Shown: positions 31,554-42,081 of the stretch, one piece after another
Layout: every line of letters begins with the position of its first letter
Position numbering within the stretch: position 1 is the stretch's first letter
Assembly: GCA_009746045.1 (NCBI GenBank)
Contig: RPFO01002086.1
Coordinates: 1 to 64,000 of the forward strand
Reading direction: 5' to 3'
DNA from: Mesostigma viride
Taxonomy: Eukaryota; Streptophyta; Mesostigmatophyceae; Mesostigmatales; Mesostigmataceae
DNA length: 64,000 nt
Translations under genes and position numbers: made by a program
The notes under the pieces: model-generated
Told to the model about the DNA's origin: nothing
What the model saw: the letters and a program-made list of their open reading frames with translations, nothing else
Database searches by the model: none

Positions 31554-33207
31554 CCATAACAACAATCGGGGTAACCGACGGGACTCACTTGAAACGGTAC
31601 ACCATCTCACTCCTCAAGGTAATCTTCGTGCCTCACCTCCTTCTCCGCTTGCTGATGGTCGCCGTCGTCCCTCACTTACCCCTCCTACCTATGAACAACG
31701 TCAACGTATGCAAGTCAGATTTAGTGATGACCCTTCCCTTACCCTGAACCAGGCCCCTGCCCCTCCTGCAACCTTGGCTCAACCCTCCAGCAGGTCCTCA
31801 CTAACTAACAATGTTTTTAGGCCTCCTTCCCACCCTGTTCCTTCCATGCCTGCTCTTAACACGGGTCGTGCCTCTGCCCCTGTCGGTCCTTCTGGGCGCC
31901 CTAGTGCAGTTCCCTTTTACCCACCTGCTTCCTGGTCCTACCCTGAGACGGCCTATGAGGCAGCCCAGGTCCCTACCCGTGTGGCTGATTTAGAAGTTAA
32001 TAGTGATTTCAGCACCATGCCCTTAGATGACAGAAATTATGATCATTTTGCCTATTCCTCTCTTCGTGAGCAATATACTGTCCCCTTCTCTTATGGGCAC
32101 CAGCCTGAAACGGTGGCCCCGTCTAGACCCCTACCCAAGACTTTTCCTCTTCCTTCCTTCTATCCCGCTTATGTAGCAGTGGAAGCTAGTGGCCCTATGG
32201 GAAAAACTGACTCTTCTAATCCCCCTAAGCCCCCTGCTCTTCCCCTCTTTGCTAACCTTCCCAAGCTGGATGTCAAGTCTACCCCTCAACAGTTTTTCAC
32301 CTTTATTATGTTGCTTACACAGAACACGGAGTCGTGGCAGAATCATAATAGATGGCGTCTTTCTGATGCTGTATTAGTTCCTCACTATCTCACAACCTGT
32401 ATTACTCCTGAGCTTGCTAACCTCATTCAGTGTGAGTCTTTGGCCTCTCATGCCTACCCTAACTCTGTAGCAGAATTGTTTAAGCGTTTAGAGAACCATT
32501 TAGTCCCTCCTGATTCAGATTGGCAGGATAGATTAGCCTTTGGTACCTTGCAGCAGGGTACTAAATCATTTAAGAGTATATGAAAGAGTTTGATGCTCAG
32601 ATGGTACGAATTAGGGATTGTCGGGTGCAGAAGTACGTGCTCGCTTCCTCCAGGCCTCAGTAGACCCTTATTACGTGAAGTCAAGCGCCAGTTCTCTGCC
32701 TACCGTTTTACTGATCTGCCCCTCAAGCATGTGCGCCAGCATCTTTGCGTGTAGCAGATTTCTTCTCCACCCTTCTCTTCCTACCCGTTCCCGTATTAAT
32801 AATATTATCCTTACCCCTGAGGAGGAGAACTCCTATGTAGAAGAATTAGATATCTGTGTACTGACCTTTCAGCCCTTGATGTCTCTCATATCACATGCTA
32901 TCATTGTAAGGAAGTAGGTCATCTTAAACGTGAGTGCCCCAAGTTCCTTTCGGGTGCTCCCCCTCATCCCGACGCTCGCCCTCCTCGTACCCCTCAGCGT
33001 GCTCCTATTCGTCCTACTTCAGGACGCATCCCTTCAGCTACCCCTAGTAGGCTGAATGCTGTGCAGACAGGATCCCCAGGGTTCCCCTATGATAATCAGG
33101 CTCCCGCACCCTCTTCAATCCCTCGTGACCCTCCAGCAGTGGCTTTTCCGCCAGGGTCTTCTTCGGGGTTCGTTCCTATGGATTTGGGGGGGGAGGGGGA
33201 ACAGTAG
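31468..33207 (+). pseudogene. Chromovirus gag with CCHC knuckle, frameshifted
   Basis: The first frame (31,468-32,583) starts MDPMGGNLSP, runs through an Asn repeat encoded by AAT/AAC units, a Pro/Ser-rich region, and a gag core (TPQQFFTFIMLLTQ to FKRLENHL). It ends prematurely after KSFK. Shifting frame at about 32,575 restores reading through KEFDAQMV, and a zinc knuckle CYHCKEVGHLKREC is found at 32,896 to 32,937. The natural stop appears to be 33,205-33,207, after a G-run. Gag forms the particle and binds RNA. The frameshifts would inactivate it unless they are consensus errors. Confidence 0.75.
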
Positions 33208-33319
33208 GCCTGTCAGCCGGGGGTAACCTGGACAGGTCCTTAGATAGTACCCCAGATAAAATTTTTGCCTGCCTGTTTTTATAACCTCTGTAGGAGCTGA
33301 ATCTTCCCTACCACTACGT

Positions 33320-34627
33320 GTGCGTCCTCTTATGTTCTTGAATGGTGGTTTAACCGTCCCTCACACTGTTGTAGACCCCTTCTTGCATGCTGATGAACTC
33401 TTGAATGTCTCTGTGTTGGTAGATAGCGGTGCGGCTAGCTCCTTTGTGAGCGAGGCCCTAGTTAGACGTTTAGGACTAGTCCCTACCCCTCACACCAAAC
33501 CCGTTACTGTTCATTATGCTGATGGTCGCACCAGTCATTCCCCGGGTACGGTGTCCCTTCCCATGGTTATACAAGGACGTACTGTCAACCTGACGGCCAC
33601 TATAGGCCCTATCACTACCGCTGATGTATTACTAGGATTAGATTGGCACCAGGATAATAAGATTACTATTAATTATGATACCATGGTCATTTGGTTTCCA
33701 GATAGCTCTTACTGGGTACCTGAACGTCATTATAGATTGGAAAATTTATCCTTGGTAGATATTACTCCTCCTACACCTGTTGATCCTCCTGTAAGACCTA
33801 TACCTGAAGTATTAATGTCAAATGACGAATTACGTTCTGAATTAAAGCAAAATGGATACCTATTATGTATGTTCCTTCAGTTAGAAGTACAAGAGATACC
33901 TATCACTAATAATAGTGTGGATATAGATGTAAATACAGTGGATACAATAGGAGTAGGATTTACTGAAAATGAAATAGTAAGATACATGGCTGTGATAGAT
34001 TCCTCAAAAGTATTTGAAGAAAAGACTCCTTCTTATCCTCCTCCTCGTTCTGTTTTACACCGTGTAGTTATCAAGGACGGTGCAGTTCCTACGCACTCTC
34101 CGATGTATAGAATGGGCCCTACCGAGTTAAAGGAACTAAAACAGATTTTAGTGTCATTATTAGAAGCAGGATTGATAGAGCCTAGTAACTCCCCCTACTC
34201 AGCTGGTGTCCTGTTAGTTCCTAAGCCAAATGGCAAGTTTCGCCTAGTTACTGATTATAGGAAGTTGAATGATATTACTGTGAAATCTAAATACCCTCTA
34301 CCTCGTATTGATGATATATTTAATAAGGTTAAAGGTTCCACTTGTTTCACAGTACTGGATTGTGCGGATGGTTTTTGGCAGTTGCGGATAGCTCCTGAGG
34401 ATTGCCATAAAACCGCCTTTGCTACCCCTTTTGGTCATTACCAGTTTAGAGTAGCGGCTATGGGACTCTGTAACTCGCCTGCCTCTTTTCAAATGTTAAT
34501 GAATGAAGTGCTTAGACCTGTTATGGGAAATTCTCATCTTCCTCAGGTGTCCTCTGATCTAAAGGATCCTCCTTCTCCTCTGTTTCTTTATCTGAGCATG
34601 ACCGTTCTTGTGCTCAAGCTTACTTAG
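33320..34627 (+). CDS. Chromovirus pol, part 1: protease and reverse transcriptase
   Basis: Residues 33 to 52 hold the aspartic protease site VLVDSGAASSFVSEALV, followed by GLDW near residue 111. The reverse transcriptase starts around residue 265 with LIEPSNSPYSAGVLLVPK and proceeds through FRLVTDYRKLN, YPLPRIDDIF and FRVAAMGLCNSPASFQ. The frame ends at 34,627, just before the catalytic YLDD, which lies in another frame at 34,624. Between LRPVMG and YLDD there are about 34 residues rather than the usual 6 or so, an atypical insertion. Copies RNA into DNA in the particle; protease cleaves the polyprotein. Low GC with many T-ending codons. Confidence 0.85.
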   Translation: MRPLMFLNGGLTVPHTVVDPFLHADELLNVSVLVDSGAASSFVSEALVRRLGLVPTPHTKPVTVHYADGRTSHSPGTVSLPMVIQGRTVNLTATIGPITTADVLLGLDWHQDNKITINYDTMVIWFPDSSYWVPERHYRLENLSLVDITPPTPVDPPVRPIPEVLMSNDELRSELKQNGYLLCMFLQLEVQEIPITNNSVDIDVNTVDTIGVGFTENEIVRYMAVIDSSKVFEEKTPSYPPPRSVLHRVVIKDGAVPTHSPMYRMGPTELKELKQILVSLLEAGLIEPSNSPYSAGVLLVPKPNGKFRLVTDYRKLNDITVKSKYPLPRIDDIFNKVKGSTCFTVLDCADGFWQLRIAPEDCHKTAFATPFGHYQFRVAAMGLCNSPASFQMLMNEVLRPVMGNSHLPQVSSDLKDPPSPLFLYLSMTVLVLKLT

Positions 34628-35700
34628 ATGATATTCTTATTTACTCTCCTGATTTTGAAACGCACCTACGTGATTTAAAGAAAGTATTAGAAATAATGGC
34701 TGAAAATTCTTTGTGGGCGCGCCGTGCTAAAGTGCGTTCGGGTAGGAGTGTCCCATTTTTAGGGCACGTTCTGTCAGATGCCGGGGTCGCTACCGACCCG
34801 GATAAAACTAAGTCAATTCAGGAATGGCCTACTCCTACCGACGTTAAAGGTGTACGTAGTTTCCTAGGAATTGCTTCTTACTATAGGCGTTTTATCCCGC
34901 GTTTCGCAACTATAGCAGCCCCTATTAATCATTTATTAAAGAAGGATATCCCCTTTGTTTGGAGTAGTGAGTGTCAGTCTGCTTTTCAGTGCCTAAAATC
35001 CCTACTCCTTTCCCCTCCTGTACTCATCCTACCGGATACTACTAAACCCTTTGTTGTGGCTACAGATGCTAGTAAAGTAGCTATAGGTGGTGTCCTTCTC
35101 CAGGATCAGGGTCAGGGCTTACAGCCAATTGAGTATATCTCTAGGACAATGCTCCCTGCGGAGCGTAACTATCCCGTCCACCAGCAGGAACTCTTAGCTG
35201 TGGTGTATTGTTGCCACGCGTGGCAGCACTTCCTTAAAGGTGCTCAATTTGATGTCTGCCTGAATGAACCCTGTGAGCTAGATCCTTATAGGTTAGTTAT
35301 CCAAACGGATCATCGTCCCCTTACCCATCTTCTCTCCCAACCCAACCTTACCCCTCGGCAAGCGCGCTGGATGGAATTTTTAGCACAGTTTTCCCCTTTT
35401 AAACTTCAGTATGTCAAGGGTGTAGATAACATAGTACCAGATGCACTCTCTCGTCGTGCAGACTATTCCTTCTTCGAGGACCTTGATGTTCTCAATACTA
35501 CTCTAGTTCCTACTACTATGGGTGTAACCCCTTATGGTGAACTACCTGATGATGATTCCTATGCCTACCTCTTTCATACAGCTGTTCGCATGCCTGATCT
35601 CCTTTCTCACGTAGGACTCTCTCTCCCGTGTGAGGCCCTTCCTGTGGCCTCGGTGGGGGGGAGGGGAAAAATAAAATTTCTATACCGCTTAGCCATATAG
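34620..35700 (+). CDS. Chromovirus pol, part 2: RT thumb and RNase H
   Basis: The frame contains AYLDDILIYS (the RT metal-binding motif) starting at 34,621. It continues through FLGHVLSDAGV and VRSFLGIASYYRRFIPRF, the RT connection, to RNase H with the active-site residues in VVATDASKVAIGGVL, HQQELLAVVYC and IQTDHRPLTHLL. After VPDALSRRADY the frame runs to a premature stop at 35,700. An ATG at 34,696 is internal and not a start. Together with part 1 it should form one polyprotein. Confidence 0.85.
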
Positions 35701-35807
35701 CGACTAGGTCAGGAAAGTCTTATGAAAACGTAGTCCCTAGGACCTCCCCTTCTCTTGGCAAGGCGGTAGGAGATCTCTTTAAACCTGTTCTGGATACTTC
35801 TGTAGCG

Positions 35808-36695
35808 ATGCCTACCTCTGATCTTGAACGCCTTATTAGTAGATTTACGGCCACTGAGCCGGAAGCATTAGCTGCCATTGCTGCACATCCCCAACAATTA
35901 GGCAAGCACCCTTGTAAATTTGTAGGTGGGTTTTTATATGTGCAGATAGCAGATTCTCCCCCTCAATGGCGCCTGTATGTCCCTCCTATCTGTCGCTCCT
36001 CCTTGCTCTTTGAGTTGCATGACTTAGCTGCTCATCAGGGTGGTAAACGGGTACGGGACCTAGTAGCCCGCTCTTATTACTGGCCTTCCCTTTATAAGGA
36101 TGTGGATGAGTATGTTAGAACTTGTCAATCTTGCCAGGAAATGAAACCCAATAATGTAGGACAGATAGCAGAACCTAGGACCTTGCCTGACCCTATCATG
36201 CCTTGGGATTCTATCATGATGGATTTTGTAGGACCTTTTAGAAAGAATGATAGGGGCAATGCCCAAATCCTTGTGTTCATAGATCGTTTTACTCGTATGT
36301 GCCATCTTGTGCCGTGTCCTTTAGAACTCACCGCACGTGATTGCGCACGCCTATACCTCAATAATGTATATAGATATCATGGATTGAGTAGGCAGTTTAT
36401 TAGTGATAAGGATAAATTATTTACCTCAGATTTTTGGCAGCAGTTTTTCGCTGCCATCGGTACCAAGGTTACCTACGGTACTGCCTACCACTCCTCCTCC
36501 TCTCATTTAGTAGAGCGTCTTAATAGAGTAGTAGAAGAAGCGCTTAGGCACTATGTTAATGGCTCGGGTAGTGATTGGGAGGATTATTTATGTTTGGTAG
36601 AGTTCTCCCTCAACAATTGTCCCCAAGCTGCGCATGGATATACGCCCTTCTTCTTAGATACTGGAGACAGCCCCTTACCCCTACCTCTCTCTTAG
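35808..36695 (+). CDS. Chromovirus pol, part 3: integrase
   Basis: Begins in the region before the zinc domain, then shows the HHCC module (HDLAAHQ...CQSC) near residues 73 to 108. The catalytic DDE core follows, with D in MMDFVGPF, D in ISDKDKLFTSDFW and E in SSHLVERLNR. The core's usual HPQTDGQTE is replaced by HSSSSHLVE, so the glutamate is retained with an altered flank. The frame stops at 36,695 through a frameshift; the remainder of the integrase is in the next part. Inserts the cDNA, giving the 5 bp target duplication. Confidence 0.85.
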   Translation: MPTSDLERLISRFTATEPEALAAIAAHPQQLGKHPCKFVGGFLYVQIADSPPQWRLYVPPICRSSLLFELHDLAAHQGGKRVRDLVARSYYWPSLYKDVDEYVRTCQSCQEMKPNNVGQIAEPRTLPDPIMPWDSIMMDFVGPFRKNDRGNAQILVFIDRFTRMCHLVPCPLELTARDCARLYLNNVYRYHGLSRQFISDKDKLFTSDFWQQFFAAIGTKVTYGTAYHSSSSHLVERLNRVVEEALRHYVNGSGSDWEDYLCLVEFSLNNCPQAAHGYTPFFLDTGDSPLPLPLS

Positions 36696-36831
36696 CTAGT
36701 CCTCTACGGGACAAGGATGATGTGTCCCGAGATACTGTAGAAGGTGTACAGTCCTTACTAGATAGAATGAAAACTGCTCATGACCACGCGATCTCAGGTA
36801 TCAAAAAGCTCAGGCTAAGTACCTTGCTAGG

Positions 36832-37332
36832 TTGCGTGCCTCCTTAGATAGACGAGCACCTGAGATAGAAGTAGGAGATCTAGTATTAGTAGAAGGCCCC
36901 CGTGTTGGCCGTTTTGCTCATAAGTTTGAAGCAGAACTGAAGGTCAAACTTAGGCCTGCCTTCTTAGGACCCTTCCATGTGTTGTCTAGGGTAGGAAATT
37001 TCTTGTATAAAGTCGATATCCCTACCTCTTGGCAAACGCATTCAAACACCTTCCATAGGAGCCAGCTTAAACTGTACCACCCTAGTACGTTCGCTGGCAG
37101 GGAGTTAGCGCCTGCCCCTTTAGAGCATAATCCTGACACTGGGGAAGTAGAAGACGAAGTAGAAAGCATCGTGGCCCATCGAGATATCAAAAAGGGCCGC
37201 GGTACCCAGCGTCAGTATAAAGTGAAGTGGATGTATGCTCGTAGTGAAGTAGATAAGGTTTGGTATACGGAGAGTGAGCTAGATGGGTGTAGTCGCCTGC
37301 TGCAGGAATATAAAACCCTGCACAAGCTCTAG
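36832..37332 (+). CDS. Chromovirus pol, part 4: GPF module and chromodomain
   Basis: Contains the integrase C-terminal GPY/F module (LRPAFLGPFHVLSRVGN at about residues 40 to 58, then HSNTFHRSQLKLYHP). A chromodomain follows from about residue 108 (VESIVAHRDIKKGRG, then QYKVKWMY and VWYTESELDGC). In chromoviruses this domain reads histone marks and directs insertion to heterochromatin. The true polyprotein enters from upstream; the ATG at 36,832 is not the biological start. It ends at 37,332. Confidence 0.82.
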   Translation: MRASLDRRAPEIEVGDLVLVEGPRVGRFAHKFEAELKVKLRPAFLGPFHVLSRVGNFLYKVDIPTSWQTHSNTFHRSQLKLYHPSTFAGRELAPAPLEHNPDTGEVEDEVESIVAHRDIKKGRGTQRQYKVKWMYARSEVDKVWYTESELDGCSRLLQEYKTLHKL

Positions 37333-37408
37333 TCGTAGGCCTTCTCCTCTCTTATGTTATGTCTGCTGTCGACGGGTGGTTGGTTGTCCCCTCCCCTCCG
37401 CAGCCGTC

Positions 37409-39539
37409 ATGACAGAGCCTACCCCTCCGGCTGAGAGCCCGCTGCCGTCCCTGCCCCTACCGGACCCTGAGCTGTATTTCGAGGCCCTTCCGGGCCGCTG
37501 GGTGTCGCGATCATGTTACCGGGGTGGCGTTGTGCAGCCGGCCCTTCAGGCCCAACATGCGAGCTTAGTCAGGGCGGCCCTCTTCGGGGTCACGTGGTAT
37601 GGTCCTTCCCCTAATGAGCCGCACCAGCTTGTCCTGCACGGGTTCGACGATGCCGGACACTGTTTGTTGGGGTGTGGTTCTCGCTGTCCCGCCTTGGAAC
37701 AGATAGATGCGGTTCTCCGGTGCTGCCGTGTGTTCTCCTACCTCTCTACCCCTGTGGGCCGTACCTGCCTACGGGAGGTGTTTCCTTGGCTTCCGGCTGA
37801 GGGTGATGCTGAGGTAGATGAGAACCCCTGCGACCTTTTACGGGCCGTAGAATTCATGGAGATAGCTGATCAGGCGGCGGGACTAGCGGTTGATGGTCCT
37901 GCCCCTTCGGGCGCCCCACCGAGGTACATTATACTCCAGATTATTCTGCCTCGAGCGCTGCGTCCGCCTCCTCGGCGTCTGTTCCTCCCTCTCCGGTCCC
38001 GTCGTCCCCTCGGTCGACCCGGGGTGTTGCAGTGGAGCCTACCCCTTCGGGTTTGCCTGATCCTCTTTCGGCGACGGTCTCGGCTATGCAGGCTCAGATC
38101 CAGTCCCTGACCACGGCGTTTGGGGCCTTCCTGGCGGCCCAGGCGCAGGTCCCGGCTACGCCAGCTGGATCCGCGCCTCCTACCCCTTCTGTTGCCCCGG
38201 CGACTACGGCTTCGCCCGCGCCCCCGCTGGCGCCCGCGGTCGCTGTGGTTCCGGCGGCTGCTGCGACTCCTGCTGCCTCTGCGCCTGTGACCGCTGTACC
38301 TGCGCCTACGCGCGAGTCCCCTGCCCCTGTGACCGCGCCCGCTGTCGCTGCTTCCGAGCCTCCACCAGCTCAGTCGCAGCCGTCGCGGGGCTTCTTTGGC
38401 GACACTAGCGGACTGCCCAGGCTTTGGGAGGGTGGTCCCCCGCAGAGGATCCCGGTTCCTGACTGGAGCCTGGATGGTAGTCAATCTTATGCAGGACTCC
38501 TGTCCTACGGGCCCCATTTTTAACATGTGGCCTGAGGGTGCACCGGCCACCGGGACCGGCGCGCCAGCTTCGGTGGCGGGTCCGTCACGGCCCCCTCTGG
38601 CTTCGGGTCCGGCGCGACCGTCTGCTGTACCAGTGTCACCTGCGTCGGTGTCGGCTCCTGCCCCTGCTTCGGCCCCTGCCCCTCCGGCCTCTCTGTCCTT
38701 GGCTGCGGTTGTTCGGTCCACCGGTCAGGATCCTCGCGCTACCCGCGCTTCCGACTCCCTCCGGGAGTTGTCCCAGGGTGATCGGGACAGGGCTCCTTCT
38801 GTGGTGCATGCGACGCCGGAGTCGCGCGACACGCCCGTGCCTGGATGTGGTATGTCCGCGCTCGCCTGCCGCCAGTGTGACCTGCCGCGCGTCTCCGCCG
38901 AGCTTGCCGTCTCGCCCATGTCCTACGGGTTTTCCCAGGTGTGTCGGGCGCCTCGGGATCGTGGTCTACCCATTGAGACTGATCGGCCTCCTTTCGACAT
39001 GGTTATCTTAGCTGATCCTGTGTTCCAGGGTGAGATCCTGGTTCGGCGCGTTCTGTATCGCTGGGCTAGGCGCCACAACGACTTGGACACCTACGGTGGC
39101 TTCCAGTGGGCTTATCCTCCGCCTCTGGGCATTATGGCTTCGGATGCCCTTACGGTAGAGTTTCCTTCGGTGCCGGGTGTTACGTACACCACGGTCCTCC
39201 AGCCCATCCTCGAGTGGGATGCCCGGCGTCCGGCGCCCCTACCGGGCCAGGGTTTAGACTCCCGCGGCCACCCTCCTCCTGCGGGCCCTCTGTTTGATCG
39301 CGGTAGAGCCTTTCCTTCGCCTCTTTGCCTGTGGCTTCCTGGACTGGGCCCGTGGCCAGGTCGTTCTTACTCAGCATAGGTATTACTGGGCCTTTCTGGG
39401 CCTTTTTCCTGACGGCGTGTGGGCCGATGTTTTCCTCACCGTAGATAGGCATGACAATGTTGAGGATGTGGCCCATTACCAGGCCTACCTGGATGTCCTG
39501 CTGGCCTCCCGTGGTACCTACCAGACGGATGGCCATTAG
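37409..39539 (+). pseudogene. Extra chromovirus ORF downstream of integrase (ORF3), frameshifted
   Basis: A long sense-strand frame from the ATG at 37,409. It begins MTEPTPPAESPLP, then a globular N-terminal part (ALPGRWVSRSCYRGG to CDLLRAVEF). Low-complexity Ala/Pro repeats follow, including QAQIQSLTTAFGAFLAAQ, which could form a coiled coil. A second globular part (CRQCDLPRVSAELAVS, GEILVRRVLYRWARR, VFLTVDRHDNVEDVAHY) ends at 39,539. Frame changes at about 37,920, 38,400-38,520 and about 39,290 split it. It is much richer in GC than the preceding pol, which hints at a different origin. No known domain; not recognisably an envelope protein. Confidence 0.65.
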
Positions 39540-39898
39540 ATAGAGGGCCTTAGGCCCGACCTGAGGGTGTTGTCCCTCCGGTATGTAGAGTCGCCTTCAT
39601 ATTCTGGCCAGTTGGTTGGCTGTTCTTGGTCCTTGGCGCTGATGTGTTTACTCTGTGTGTCCTGCCCAGTGCCGTCCCCCCCGGCCAGGACTCCGTTCCA
39701 GGCAGTTAGGGGAACCTCCCACCAGGCTTGGTGCTGGCTAACCCTACACCACCCGGCGTGGTGGTGGAGACCGTGTGAACTATTGGTGCTTTGTATCTGG
39801 GATGGTCTATCGATTGTGTTGGTGTGTGTTGGGTGCATTAGGTTTTTCCTACCCCTTCGTTTCCTCCCTGTGCGTAGGGAGAGGGCTCCCTACCTTTG

Positions 39899-39909
39899 TG
39901 GGGGGGAGG
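39899..39909 (+). promoter_or_regulatory. Polypurine tract
   Basis: TGGGGGGGAGG immediately before the 3' LTR, the site where plus-strand synthesis of an LTR retrotransposon is primed. Confidence 0.75.
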
Positions 39910-40483
39910 TGTTACGTCGCGTAACAATTCGTTGTAGTTACGGACGTAAATTAGGTCCTTTGCCTCGGTTGTCCCTAGGTTTACGTTTAGGCTCCTACCG
40001 GGACATTATTGTCCTCGTAACAGTACTGTGGTACATTGGGTGCCGTTGGGCGCCGCGCCGCGTACTTTACTAGTGGTCCTGATCCTGGGGTAGAATGTAG
40101 TGGACCAGCGTGCATCAGTAGATTTAGTGGACCAGCGTGCACCTGTAGGCGAGGGCCATGTCGGCCCGAGCGTGTTGGACCGTTGGTGATCATTTATGCG
40201 CGTTCTACCCCTTTGTGTGTGTACTCGGCGTGTGTTAAGTGAATTGACACATTTAGGCTTGGGTCACGGCAGTGTAGTTGTGTTTCCTTCCTCTATTCCT
40301 GGAGTAAACGGGTTTTGGTAAATGGTTGTATGGCGTATTATAGCAACACTTACGTTAATGCATTGAGATCAGCTCCGTCACGTTCGTCTTTCGCCAGAGG
40401 GTTAAGTAGAGGAGGCCTGACCAGTTTAGGTAGTATCAGGCCCATTAGAGGTAGAGGTGGAGGTAGATATCCGCGGCGTAACA
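39910..40483 (+). repeat. 3' LTR of chromovirus
   Basis: 574 bp, almost identical to 29,845-30,417, ending CGTAACA, then the target duplication TGCCG. Confidence 0.95.
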
Positions 40484-40488
40484 TGCCG

Positions 40489-42080
40489 CCATCCATATTG
40501 TCATCAGGGCGTTGTGAGTTTAACGTTTGCTTTGTCGCTCATATTTCGCTTTGCCTTCGGCTTAGGCGAGCTCGCCTTGTCATCTCCAAAGAGTATGCAA
40601 TGCCGCACAAGAAGACCGACATTTATTACTGCGCCAACTATTGTCCTCAAGATTGCCAGCATCTCCAAAGATCACCAAAGCCGCAACCAGATCGAGTGCG
40701 GCGCTGTGCCCTTCGCATGCGATGCTCTGCTCTTCTACAGCCGTTGGGCTCGGAGCATTAGGGTTAATGTCGTCGCTAATAGCAGGCTTCGGGTCACCTT
40801 TCGCGGGGGTAACCCGTTGTAGCCATTCCTGAAAAAGCTAGTCGGTGTCCCTCATGGCTGACGACTCCCGAGCACCTGCCACCTTCCCGCGAATGTTGCA
40901 CGTCTGGCACTTAGCCGCCCCCGCCCACCTCCGGTGGCTTGCGCCACCTTTACCCCAGTCAACCCGTCGCCCCTCGGGTTGGGGACAACGCCTCCGTCCA
41001 CCATCCGACGGCCCCAATCCCTCGCGTCGCGTCTATGCGATTGGGGCCGAAGGCCGTTTGTTTCCCGTAGTTTGCTTGTTTTGTATTGGTTGTTTATGTG
41101 TAGTATTTTGTAGTATTTTGGACGGACGACCCGAGCCGCTAACTTAGCGGGTTTATCGCGGCCGTTGGATCCATCATCGGACGCTCCACATTGTCGGAGG
41201 CTAACGTTTTAACTTTTTTCATTTTGCCTTCGTATATCATGGGCTTGCTTCGCGCCAACGCACGCTGTTCACCACAAGTTCACAAAGAGTTCACCAGGAG
41301 TTCACGGACAGTTCACCATGGGTTTTTTCCTCCTGTTCACCTTTGCCCGGACTTTCAGACTTTTTTTTTGCAAACTTATAGCCCGAGGCGGGGCCCGAGA
41401 TTAATTAAGAGGTACCTTGAAATTAAATAAGGGACATGCCTCTATCCAAATATATTTTTGGACGCCAGTTTCGATTGGCGTTAACTTGTAGTAGTGGACG
41501 GCAAGTCGACAACAGGTCAAGCCGTTTAATTCCTTTCGACTTTTACATTTTCTCGTCCTTATCAAAAAAAGGATCATTTTTATACCCGACTTCTCCGTTA
41601 AATCTCATCGACCGGGTTTCGAAACAATCCACGAACGCCGTAGATGCAGATCCAACGGAGAAAAAAACGTCACGACCGACGCGGCGCCAAATAGGTAGTC
41701 GCCTAGGTTCCTAGCTTTTCTGCGAGCCATTTTCGTGCCGCGTCGTGTACCCGTGAGATGTACCCGTGAGATGCAAAATCCGCTTGCCAGACCGGGATTC
41801 CGGGAACTCCGTCCAATACCGTCGTGCAGTACCACCAGTGCACTACCAATCTATCAATCGTACAATACTACGACTTAACGCCAACAGAAACTCGCCTCCA
41901 AAACTATATATTCATAGATGCACGCCTCTTATTTAATTTCAAGGTACCTCTTATTTAATCTCAGCCCCCGCAGGCCGCAGACTTGTCTTCTCCCGGTCAG
42001 GGCTAAGTTTTGCAAAAAACCAAAGTCCTAAGTCGAAACCATTTTTTCCGCCTGTTCACCAACCTCGGACTTTGGGGAGA
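40489..42080. mobile_element. Host flank with a MITE-like element
   Basis: From 40,489 to about 41,340 no gene is supportable. Between about 41,385 and 41,985 lies an element whose ends are inverted copies: the left end reads GAGATTAATTAAGAGGTACC, and the right end (complement) GAGATTAAATAAGAGGTACC, both followed by TTGAAATTAAATAAG. A second, weaker inverted match (GGACTTTC...TTTTGCAAA against TTTGCAAAA...AAAGTCC) extends outward to about 41,345 and 42,040. AGTTCAC words are dense at 41,275 to 41,350. No coding capacity. Confidence 0.5.
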
Positions 42081-42081
42081 T

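Larger units (their letters stand above)
29840..40488 (+). mobile_element. Ty3/gypsy chromovirus, complete with LTRs and target duplication
   Basis: Two LTRs with TG...CA ends flank gag, pol and an extra reading frame. The 5 bp TGCCG is present directly before the 5' LTR (29,840-29,844) and after the 3' LTR (40,484-40,488), the expected integrase signature. Domain order protease, RT, RNase H, integrase, GPF module, chromodomain places it in the chromovirus branch of Ty3/gypsy. The LTRs differ at only two positions that I can see, so the insertion is recent, yet gag, pol and the extra ORF contain several frameshifts. Confidence 0.93.

Noticed and set aside
37870-38721. 283-codon minus-strand frame, Arg/Gly-rich, opposite ORF3
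   Set aside because: GC-rich antisense shadow; composition artefact.
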